Shown here: positions 41,357 to 47,377 of the stretch, piece by piece
How positions within the stretch are numbered: position 1 is the first letter of the stretch
Layout: each line of letters starts with the position of its first letter
Assembly (NCBI GenBank): GCA_003170295.1
Contig: PNAJ01000114.1
Coordinates: 18,964 to 82,963 of the forward strand
Length of the DNA: 64,000 nucleotides
Reading direction: 5' to 3'
Source: Bryobacterales bacterium
Lineage (GTDB): Bacteria; Acidobacteriota; Terriglobia; Bryobacterales; Bryobacteraceae
The notes under the pieces: model-generated
What the model was told of the DNA's origin: nothing
Databases searched by the model: none
The model's input: only the letters and a program-made list of their open reading frames with translations
Translations under genes and position numbers: made by a program

Positions 41357-41671
41357 ATGGATCGGATGGAAGACAAGCTCGACCGATTGTTTGCGGAATA
41401 CCGGGCCGCGAGTCCGGACCCGGAGCCGAGCGCGGACTTCATGCCAGGAATGTGGAAGCGTATTGATGCGCGTCGCACGGCAACCGTGTCGGTATTCCGT
41501 CATTGGGCGCAGATCTGCGTAATGGCCTCGGTGGCCTTGACGCTGCTGATCGGCGCGGTGCTGATTCCAAAAATCCAGGACAATCCGGCGTACAGTTCGA
41601 CCTATCTGGAGGCGCTGTCGGCGGAGCACTCTTCCGATTACATTCAACTGTTGGCAGGTGGAGTCCGGTGA
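41357..41671 (+). CDS. Single-pass membrane anti-sigma-like protein
   Basis: A protein of 104 residues beginning 14 bases after the sigma gene, with GGAGG before ATG 41357. The cytoplasmic part (1-45) is acidic and contains LFAEYRAASPDPEPSADFMPGMWKRID, a short sigma-binding-like helix region without the usual zinc HxxxCxxC. A transmembrane helix follows at about 52-72 (ICVMASVALTLLIGAVLI), and about 30 residues face the periplasm. Its position and topology argue for an anti-sigma factor of the non-zinc type. GTGA overlap with the next gene. Function inferred from context. Confidence 0.75.
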   Translation: MDRMEDKLDRLFAEYRAASPDPEPSADFMPGMWKRIDARRTATVSVFRHWAQICVMASVALTLLIGAVLIPKIQDNPAYSSTYLEALSAEHSSDYIQLLAGGVR

Positions 41672-42078
41672 GACTGTCGCGGCTGACGATCGCTCTCTAC
41701 GTGGGGCTGATATTTGCGAGTGGCGCGGTTTTAGGAGTGTTTGGGCACTCGCTTTATGCCGTTAGCACCGTGATTTCCAAGGGTGGTCCGAAATCTGAAG
41801 ACGTCCGCAAAAGGTGGATGGGCGAGCTACAGACCCGCCTGAAGCTGTCCGCCGATCAATCCGCCAAGATCAACAGTATTTCCGACGAAACCCGCGCGCG
41901 CTTCCACGAAGTGCGGCACCGGATGGACCCGGAAATGGAAAAGATCGGGAAGGAGCAACGTGAGAAAATGCGCTCCGTGCTCACGCCCGATCAGCAGACC
42001 GAATACGAGAAAATGCTGAAAGAGCGCGAGGAGCACCAAAAGCAGAACGGCGAGCGGGGACCTGGCCCCGGCATTTAA
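41668..42078 (+). CDS. CpxP/Spy-like periplasmic protein (heavy-metal sensor type)
   Basis: A protein of 136 residues from GTG 41668 (GTGA overlap with the anti-sigma gene). It has an N-terminal anchor helix (LTIALYVGLIFASGAVLGVFG), then WMGELQTRLKLSADQSAKINSISDETRARFHEVRHRMDPE and KIGKEQREKMRSVLTPDQQTEYEKMLKER: two LTxxQ-type helices, the mark of the Spy/CpxP/ZraP family. Such proteins bind unfolded proteins or metals (Zn, Cu) in the periplasm and tune stress sensors. The His-rich segment FHEVRHRMD could bind metal. Likely the sensory partner of the sigma/anti-sigma pair. Its stop abuts the rpmE stop on the other strand without a gap. Confidence 0.8.
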   Translation: MRLSRLTIALYVGLIFASGAVLGVFGHSLYAVSTVISKGGPKSEDVRKRWMGELQTRLKLSADQSAKINSISDETRARFHEVRHRMDPEMEKIGKEQREKMRSVLTPDQQTEYEKMLKEREEHQKQNGERGPGPGI

Positions 42079-42354
42079 CTACACCTTCACAAAGCCTTGC
42101 GCGGCTTTCTTCTTCGCGTCGTCGGCCACTTTCTTGGCTTCCGCGGCGTCCTTTACCTTCTGATACTTCTTCTGGAAACGGTCGACGCGGCCTTCGGTGT
42201 CGATCAGCTTCTGCTTGCCCGTGAAAAACGGGTGGCAGTTGGAGCAGATTTCAACACGCATATTGCCCTTGTGAGCCGAACGGGTCTGGAACTTATGACC
42301 GCAAGCGCAGGTCACAGTGATTTCTTCGTAGGCGGGGTGAATTCCGGCTTTCAT
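42079..42354 (-). CDS. rpmE: 50S ribosomal protein L31 (zinc form)
   Basis: A protein of 91 residues. [27 protein letters not shown] and [30 protein letters not shown] match bL31, with the four zinc ligands Cys-x-Cys and Cys-x-x-Cys. The Lys/Ala-rich extension ([18 protein letters not shown]) makes it longer than the usual 66-75 residues. Zinc-type L31 is a structural protein of the central protuberance and a zinc store. AAGGA lies nine bases before ATG 42354. Its promoter is described at 42376-42405. Confidence 0.97.
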   Translation of the reverse strand: MKAGIHPAYEEITVTCACGHKFQTRSAHKGNMRVEICSNCHPFFTGKQKLIDTEGRVDRFQKKYQKVKDAAEAKKVADDAKKKAAQGFVKV

Positions 42355-42375
42355 AATATTGTCCTTGGAAACTTC

Positions 42376-42405
42376 ATTCTACCACACGCCGAATCCCCGA
42401 CCTAA
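42376..42405 (-). promoter_or_regulatory. rpmE promoter
   Basis: Minus strand TTAGGT (42400-42405), 18-base spacer, TAGAAT (42376-42381). The leader to ATG 42354 is about 15 bases and carries AAGGA. A GGGG-ttatag-CCCC stem lies upstream near 42411-42428. Confidence 0.55.
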
Positions 42406-42502
42406 CGGGGCGGGGTTATAGCCCCTGAGCGTGAGAGTCTGCGTGAAAACTTCGGCGCTGATCGCTCCCTGCGGTCGCGGCTCGGTAGAGCAAACTGCAA
42501 AA

Positions 42503-42539
42503 AGCCCCGCAACGGCGAAAAGCGTCGCCGGACGGGGCT
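42503..42539 (-). terminator. Rho-independent terminator
   Basis: AGCCCCG...CGGGGCT with an inner CGGCGA/TCGCCG stem; on the minus strand it is followed by TTTTTG. It would end the short transcript that starts near 42723. Confidence 0.7.
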
Positions 42540-42637
42540 CTTTGGGAATTCAGACTCGTCTTCGCGTGAGAGGGCCGGTCCACAGGAGCAGCGGCCTCGT
42601 CACTGAACGAAACCTGAACGTTTAGAGAGTGTCGACT

Positions 42638-42694
42638 TTAAGAGTCGGCCACCTCACGCGTAGTTAGAGTTGAGTGATTACTACCAGATATCAT
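42638..42694 (-). CDS. 18-codon ORF with extended Shine-Dalgarno
   Basis: The minus strand reads ATG at 42694 and TAA at 42638, encoding MISGSNHSTLTTREVADS. Upstream, 42701-42716 is AAAAAGGAGGTGGTCC, complementary to the 16S 3' tail over about 14 bases counting one G-U pair. The core GGAGG is 12 bases from the ATG, a little far. With a consensus promoter upstream and a terminator at 42503-42539, the whole is a transcript of roughly 220 bases. The product could be a very small peptide, a leader peptide, or the ORF could be incidental and the RNA itself functional. No family recognised. Confidence 0.4.
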   Translation of the reverse strand: MISGSNHSTLTTREVADS

Positions 42695-42729
42695 TCGACT
42701 GGACCACCTCCTTTTTCAGTGATGCAATC

Positions 42730-42758
42730 ATCATAATTCGGTCGAGACACGTTGTCAA
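42730..42758 (-). promoter_or_regulatory. Consensus sigma-70 promoter
   Basis: Minus strand TTGACA (42753-42758), exactly 17 bases, TATGAT (42730-42735). Transcription should begin near 42723, directly before the extended Shine-Dalgarno at 42701-42716. It is the closest match to consensus I see in the window. Confidence 0.8.
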
Positions 42759-42792
42759 TTCATTTCTGAAACATTTTCGAATGGGAATGTTC

Positions 42793-44703
42793 TTACTGCG
42801 TCAGGGTGTAGTTCACGTCAATTTGTGTAAGAACTTCCACCGGTTCTCCGTTCAGCAGTGTCGGTCTGTACAGCCACTGCTTCACGGCTTCCGTGGCCGA
42901 TTGCACCAGCAAGGGGTGTCCGGACACAAGCTGTAGTGCGGCGACGCTGCCGTCCTTCGCGATCAGGGCCGTGAATTGGACCGTGCCCTGAATACGAGCT
43001 TGCTTGGCAAGCGGCGGATAAAGCGGCACGACCTTCTTGATAATGTTCTCGGCCTGCACATTACCGCCAACCCGGACGCGCTGCGCGCCATTTGCGGAAG
43101 GAGGAATGGTTTCTATTCCCAGCGACATCACTCCACCGGTGACTCCTCCTGCGATGCCGCCGCTGATTCCTCCTGTGATTCCTCCTGTGATTCCCCCAGT
43201 GATACCCGAGGGCCGAAGCATGATCGTCAGCATCGCATCGGGCGCATGGCCGTTCATCCTGACCATCAAGTGTTCGTCCACTTCCTTCACCGCGGCCATG
43301 ACGCGAACGAATTCGTCGTTGCCAAACGGATCGCCAATATGGACGGGAAGGATGGCGCGAACTTTTTCCTCCAGTTCGTCCGAGAGGCCGATCATGTCGA
43401 TCGATTTGAGGTACAGAGGAGTGCGCGCCACCGGCGCCGCAACCGCGGCTGTCGAGATAGGCGCGGGGCGCGGCGCGGTCTCGAATCTGATGGTGCTTTG
43501 CACGTGCGGCGCTAAGCCTCCTTCGGTCGAGAAGTGCCAGTTGAGGACGCTTGCGAGCGCCGCGCTGCGAAGCTCGTCGGGTCCGCTGATCACATGCGCG
43601 TCGGTCACTTCTCCTTTTTGATTGACGGTGCTTTCGACGATTACCGAGCCCACGGTGGTGACGCCCGATGGAAAGAACACCGGGGGGCGATGGAGGATCT
43701 TCGCGCCCGGCTCGACCGCGACACCGGGGCCGTCAGCGACGATCGACGTCTTTTCGACCGAGCGTGTTTGCGCAGGCGCTTGCATTGGGAACATCCAGAC
43801 CGCTAGGCGAGCCGTTATGAGCGCGGCCGAACAGACGGTCGTAAAACTCAGGAAAGTGCGGGGTTTCGACATGCGAGTCTCCTTCAAGACAGCGGCCACT
43901 CGCACGGCGAGCTGGCGTTTTTTCAAAAACAGCGTTGCCGGAACGACATCCGGCAGAAGTCCCTGCGCCGCTACCGCGACCAATGCGTCAAGATAGCGTT
44001 CGCGATCGCAGGTAAGCCCGACAACTTCGGCGTCGACCACCTGCTCCCGCGCGAGTTGAATGCGGCTCAGCACGAACCAGGCGGCGGGATGAAACCATAG
44101 GGCGCTGCGAATCGCCTCTTCCAAGAGCACGAACAGCCAGTCGCGGCGGCGCACGTGCGCCAGCTCGTGATGCGCGATAGCAGCGGTCATATCTTGAGGG
44201 AGCTCAAGGACGCGCGCGGGCAGCAGGATCGATGGATTCAAGAACCCGAACGTCACCGGGCCGCCGACCGTGGCCGACACAAACCAGCGCACGCGAGGAT
44301 TCGAAAAAGGCACGGGAGGGATCGTGAGCATGCGCGCGTCGAGACGATGCCGGCGCAGACGAACGAGGCCCGCTCCAATCCACAGGAATCGCAGCGCCGC
44401 GCCCGCAGCGAACAGCAGCAGCAAGTACTCCCGCTTCCATGCGAAGCGAGAAGCAGACCCGTGAGTCACGATCACAGGGGAAGCGCTGGCCGCGACGGCA
44501 ACCGATCCGTCGTCCTGCGCCACCGGCTGAACCCACGGCTCGACCGCGGGGAGTAGCAGGGCGATCGCAAGGATCCCCTGCCAGAAAATCAAGCGACCGC
44601 GAGGATGACCGAGCGTCCACGCCGCCAGCGCGGCCACGGCCACCAGCACCGCAACCTGCGCCGACCACGCCAGCACATTGTCGAGGACCAGCGCGGCGGT
44701 CAT
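42793..44703 (-). CDS. BlaR1/M56-like membrane peptidase with two TonB-C domains
   Basis: A protein of 636 residues. Four N-terminal membrane segments surround the M56 peptidase part, with HHELAHVRRRDW (HExxH, about 177-181). LAREQVVDAEVV gives the further Glu ligand. After a fifth helix near 285-305, the periplasmic side contains a TonB-C-like domain at about 360-425 (SVIVESTVNQKGEVTDAHVISG), a GGIT-type glycine repeat at about 505-535, and a second TonB-C domain at about 560-636 (VVPLYPPLAKQARIQGTVQFTALIAKDGSV). BlaR1-type sensors cleave the partner BlaI-like repressor when a signal is bound; here the beta-lactam-binding domain is replaced by TonB-C modules. ATGA overlap with the BlaI-like gene. 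The ligand is unknown. Confidence 0.85.
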   Translation of the reverse strand: MTAALVLDNVLAWSAQVAVLVAVAALAAWTLGHPRGRLIFWQGILAIALLLPAVEPWVQPVAQDDGSVAVAASASPVIVTHGSASRFAWKREYLLLLFAAGAALRFLWIGAGLVRLRRHRLDARMLTIPPVPFSNPRVRWFVSATVGGPVTFGFLNPSILLPARVLELPQDMTAAIAHHELAHVRRRDWLFVLLEEAIRSALWFHPAAWFVLSRIQLAREQVVDAEVVGLTCDRERYLDALVAVAAQGLLPDVVPATLFLKKRQLAVRVAAVLKETRMSKPRTFLSFTTVCSAALITARLAVWMFPMQAPAQTRSVEKTSIVADGPGVAVEPGAKILHRPPVFFPSGVTTVGSVIVESTVNQKGEVTDAHVISGPDELRSAALASVLNWHFSTEGGLAPHVQSTIRFETAPRPAPISTAAVAAPVARTPLYLKSIDMIGLSDELEEKVRAILPVHIGDPFGNDEFVRVMAAVKEVDEHLMVRMNGHAPDAMLTIMLRPSGITGGITGGITGGISGGIAGGVTGGVMSLGIETIPPSANGAQRVRVGGNVQAENIIKKVVPLYPPLAKQARIQGTVQFTALIAKDGSVAALQLVSGHPLLVQSATEAVKQWLYRPTLLNGEPVEVLTQIDVNYTLTQ

Positions 44704-45080
44704 GACTTGGCATCCTTCCGGATGGTCTTGCGAATCTCTTCCAGATCCTTGGCGTCGAGGTGCTGGCCCTCGACCAAGTGGACCAGAAGCGGTTCCGCGG
44801 AACCGTTAAAAACGCGATTGACGAACTCCCGCACCATGGACCGGATCACAAGCTTTTGAGGCTGGCTGGGGCGATAGACGTAAGCCCGGTCGTCTTGCCG
44901 CTTCTTGAGATAACCCTTCTGCTCCAGAATGTTCATCATCGTCATCACGGTGGTGTAAGCGATGCGGCGATGCGCCAGCATGGTTTCATAAACCTGGCGC
45001 ACGGTGGCGGTTTCCAGTTGCCACACCACCTTCATGATTTCGAGTTCCTGCTCCGTCAGAGTGGGCTTCGGCGATCGCAT
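44700..45080 (-). CDS. BlaI/MecI/CopY-family repressor
   Basis: A protein of 126 residues. The winged helix is typical: LTEQELEIMKVVWQLETATVRQVYETML, AYTTVMTMMNILEQKGYLKKRQDDRAYVYRP; the C-terminal dimer part includes SMVREFVNRVFNGSAEPLLVHLVE. BlaI-type repressors are inactivated by proteolysis by the neighbouring BlaR1-like sensor. A perfect TACTAAT-AA-ATTAGTA dyad overlaps its start codon, so the pair is autoregulated. The mRNA is probably leaderless, because the -10 ends six bases before the ATG. The pair forms one operon with translational coupling (ATGA). Confidence 0.95.
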   Translation of the reverse strand: MRSPKPTLTEQELEIMKVVWQLETATVRQVYETMLAHRRIAYTTVMTMMNILEQKGYLKKRQDDRAYVYRPSQPQKLVIRSMVREFVNRVFNGSAEPLLVHLVEGQHLDAKDLEEIRKTIRKDAKS

Positions 45081-45115
45081 ACTAATAAATTAGTACGAAA
45101 GGAGCCGGGTGTCAA
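45080..45115 (-). promoter_or_regulatory. blaI-like promoter with overlapping operator
   Basis: Minus strand TTGACA (45110-45115), 17 bases, TAATTT (45087-45092). The operator TACTAATAAATTAGTA (45080-45095) is a perfect seven-base inverted repeat that covers the -10 and reaches the first base position of the ATG. Transcription would start at or next to the A of ATG 45080. Confidence 0.75.
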
Positions 45116-45146
45116 GAGCGCAATTTCGGAGCAAGCCTGGCGGCCG

Positions 45147-45347
45147 TCAGGAGACTCGGCCGGTGTCGCTGGGCTCAACGCCCGAGTTGGCGTCGTCAGT
45201 GGGATGCTCGATCTCGTATAGCTCGCCCCGCTGGCGCCTGACGCTTTCTACCGCTTTTTCCGTCTCGCGTTGTACCGTATCCGCTAGATCGTCTGGCTCA
45301 TCGGTGGGCAAAGAGAACCCTCTCGGCGAATTAGAGTCCGTCCGCAC
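45147..45347 (-). CDS. Possible small acidic protein
   Basis: A GTG-started frame of 66 residues, nine bases downstream of the thiE stop and on the same strand. The composition is strongly hydrophilic and acidic (SLPTDEPDDLADTVQRETEK, then ESVRRQRGELYEIEHPTDD). There is no ribosome-binding site in view. It could be a translated tail of the thiE operon or a chance frame; no family recognised. Confidence 0.3.
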   Translation of the reverse strand: MRTDSNSPRGFSLPTDEPDDLADTVQRETEKAVESVRRQRGELYEIEHPTDDANSGVEPSDTGRVS

Positions 45348-45356
45348 CGTTTTGTT

Positions 45357-45998
45357 TCACACGATGGTGAGCCATTCCTCGACCCGAGCTCGGATATTGG
45401 CGTCTTCCGGGAACAGGTCGGCGATCACGGCGAGGGAATCCGCGCCGGCTTCGAGCACGCTGCGGGCGTTGGCCCGGGTAATCCCGCCGATCGCAACCAC
45501 CGGCCGGGCGGTCATAGGGCGAAGGCGGCGCAGTTCCTCGAGCCCGACTAAGATATCGGGATTCAGCTTGGAGGACGTTCCGAAAATGGGACCGAGTGCG
45601 AGATAGTCCACGGGCTCGTTGGACGCGGCACTGAGTTGAGCCTCGTTGTGAGTGGAGAAGCCGATAAATAAATCGTCGCCTGCAACGCGGCGGGCGTCGG
45701 TGGGAGAAAGGTCGTCCTGTCCCAGATGCAGCCCCGCGGCACCCACGAGCCTGGCGACATCGGCGCGATCGTTCATCACGAACAGAGCATCCGCCTGCCG
45801 GCAGAGCGCGGCGATTTCGCGCGCTTGCTGAAATATATCTCTTGAGAAAACACCCTTGTGGCGGAGTTGAAGGATTCGCGCGCCGGCCTCCAGAATCCGG
45901 GCGGCGGCGGACACCGGACCGATGCCGCGGCGCGCCGCCGTTTCCGTGTCCAGGATTGGATAGAATATCTTCAGCGCATTGGTCTGAAGCTTCATCAT
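45357..45998 (-). CDS. thiE: Thiamine-phosphate synthase
   Basis: A protein of 213 residues, TIM barrel. ILQLRHKG, ALFVMNDRADVARLVGAAGLHLGQDDLS (pyrophosphate and metal-binding Asp), VDYLALGPIFGTSSK and VVAIGGITRANARSVLEAGADSLAVIADLF follow the ThiE pattern strand by strand. It couples 4-methyl-5-(2-phosphoethyl)thiazole and HMP-pyrophosphate to thiamine monophosphate. TenI relatives share the fold but usually lack the ND-RAD...GLHLGQ-DL set. ThiE stands alone, without thiC, thiD or a TPP riboswitch in the 75 bases between it and the divergent AraC regulator. Confidence 0.88.
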   Translation of the reverse strand: MMKLQTNALKIFYPILDTETAARRGIGPVSAAARILEAGARILQLRHKGVFSRDIFQQAREIAALCRQADALFVMNDRADVARLVGAAGLHLGQDDLSPTDARRVAGDDLFIGFSTHNEAQLSAASNEPVDYLALGPIFGTSSKLNPDILVGLEELRRLRPMTARPVVAIGGITRANARSVLEAGADSLAVIADLFPEDANIRARVEEWLTIV

Positions 45999-46073
45999 AA
46001 GTTACAAGTTCTAGTTAAGAATTTTACAAACCCCAGGAATCTTAACACCTGGCGATGCGTCTTTAAGATAACA

Positions 46074-46934
46074 ATGAATCCAATAGCGGCGAGCACCGAA
46101 ACCTATTCTCATCCTCACGCGAGCGAAGACTGCCCGTGCGCGGATACGTCCGGCACCGTGGTGGCAATGCGCCGGGTACCGGGATTCCAGGTGGTCGAGA
46201 ATCATTACCCTGCGGGCCTGGAATTGACGAGCCATCGCCACGAGCACGCTCTGCTCAGCTACGTGTTGACGGGACCTTATGCGGAGTCGTACGGAGGAGC
46301 GAGCAGCGTGATCTGCCCTCCGCGTGTGCTGCGCTATTTGCCGCCGGAGCAGAATCATTCGAATGTGTTCGATGAGGGGACGCACTGCCTGATCGTTGAA
46401 GTGGAGCCGGAGGCTCTGAAGCGCGTCGAGGAGCACACCAAGGCACTGGACCGGCCCGGCGAAATTCAGGGCATCGCATCGACGTGGCTGGCGCAGCGGC
46501 TGTATCACGAATTCCGGCAGGGCGACGGGCTGGCGCTGGTTTCGCTCGAGGGAATCCTGCTGGAGATGCTCGCGGAGGGCGCACGGCACTCGGGCGCGAA
46601 CCGGGTCGCGATGATTCCCCGCTGGCTGCACATCGCACGGGAATATCTGGAAGCGAATTTTCTGCGACAGATCAGCCTGGCGGAGATCGCGGCGGCGGCG
46701 GGCGTGCATCGCGTGCACCTCTCGCGCGAGTTTCGCCGTTATTTTTCGACCACCGTTGGCGAGTTCCTGCGGCGCAAGCGCATCGAACATGCGTGCCGCC
46801 TGGTGTCGACGACCGACACGCCGCTGGCCGAGGTTGCGATGACGTGCGGATTCTCCGATCAGAGCCATTTTTCAGCGACGTTCCGCCGGCAGATCGGGCT
46901 GACGCCGGCACGGTACCGGCAAACCGCCCGTTAA
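46074..46934 (+). CDS. AraC-family transcriptional regulator
   Basis: A protein of 286 residues from ATG 46074. The N-terminal cupin-like half (ENHYPAGLELTSHRHEHALLSYVLTG, CPPRVLRYLPPEQNHSN) could bind a ligand or metal through its His residues. The C-terminal 100 residues have the two AraC helix-turn-helix motifs: ISLAEIAAAAGVHRVHLSREFRRYFSTTVGEFLRRKRIEHA and PLAEVAMTCGFSDQSHFSATFRRQIGLTPARYR. An N-terminal DCPCADTSG stretch with two Cys is unusual. Divergent from thiE, with stop overlapping the peroxiredoxin stop by three bases on the opposite strand. Target genes unknown. Confidence 0.92.
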   Translation: MNPIAASTETYSHPHASEDCPCADTSGTVVAMRRVPGFQVVENHYPAGLELTSHRHEHALLSYVLTGPYAESYGGASSVICPPRVLRYLPPEQNHSNVFDEGTHCLIVEVEPEALKRVEEHTKALDRPGEIQGIASTWLAQRLYHEFRQGDGLALVSLEGILLEMLAEGARHSGANRVAMIPRWLHIAREYLEANFLRQISLAEIAAAAGVHRVHLSREFRRYFSTTVGEFLRRKRIEHACRLVSTTDTPLAEVAMTCGFSDQSHFSATFRRQIGLTPARYRQTAR

Positions 46935-47374
46935 ACCGCGGCTGCCAAGACTTCCGACGGCACCGGTTTGCCGCGCTTGGCGAAGCGGATAATGCCGTCG
47001 GGGCCGATCAGATATACGGTCCGCTTCACGATCAGTCCCTTGGTGCGATAGAGCTCGCCCATTTTCTGGCCCTTGTCGGTTAACAGCGCGAAGGGATACT
47101 GGCGATTCGCGCGGAATTTCGCGTGGCTCGCGGCATCTTGCGGATTGACGCCGAACACCACGGCATTTTTCGCCTGCACCTGGGCCCAACCATCGCGAAA
47201 CTCGCATAACTGCTGGGCGCAGACCGACGTCTCATCGCGGGGATAAAACACCAGCACGACGTTTTTTCCGCGCAAGGAAGCGAGTGAGACCTGGTTGCCA
47301 TCCTGATCGGGCCGCGCAAAATCGGGCGCCGGCGTGCCAACTGGGAGCGGGTTGGAAAAGAGCCAATCGAGCAT
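46931..47374 (-). CDS. Bcp-type peroxiredoxin
   Basis: A protein of 147 residues. FARPDQDGNQVSLASLRGKNVVLVFYPRDETSVCAQQLCEFRD holds the peroxidatic Cys (TSVC) and a resolving Cys five residues later, as in the atypical two-Cys Bcp/PrxQ group. FALLTDKGQKMGELY and YLIGPDGIIRFAKRG complete the thioredoxin fold. It reduces hydrogen and organic peroxides with electrons from thioredoxin. It starts three bases after the metH stop and may be cotranscribed with metH. The DETSVC form replaces the common TPGCT. Confidence 0.9.
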   Translation of the reverse strand: MLDWLFSNPLPVGTPAPDFARPDQDGNQVSLASLRGKNVVLVFYPRDETSVCAQQLCEFRDGWAQVQAKNAVVFGVNPQDAASHAKFRANRQYPFALLTDKGQKMGELYRTKGLIVKRTVYLIGPDGIIRFAKRGKPVPSEVLAAAV

Positions 47375-47377
47375 GAA

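Noticed and set aside
42701..42716. Plus-strand GGACCACCTCCTTTTT looks like a 16S rRNA 3' end
   Set aside because: No rRNA sequence precedes it. It is the complement of an extended Shine-Dalgarno sequence on the minus strand.
43130..43205. Tandem 12-base repeats as a CRISPR or minisatellite
   Set aside because: The repeats are in frame inside the BlaR1-like gene and encode Gly-Gly-Ile-Thr units. There are no spacers.
46000..46073. TPP riboswitch for thiE
   Set aside because: The divergent gap to the AraC gene is only 75 bases and lacks the conserved THI-box words.
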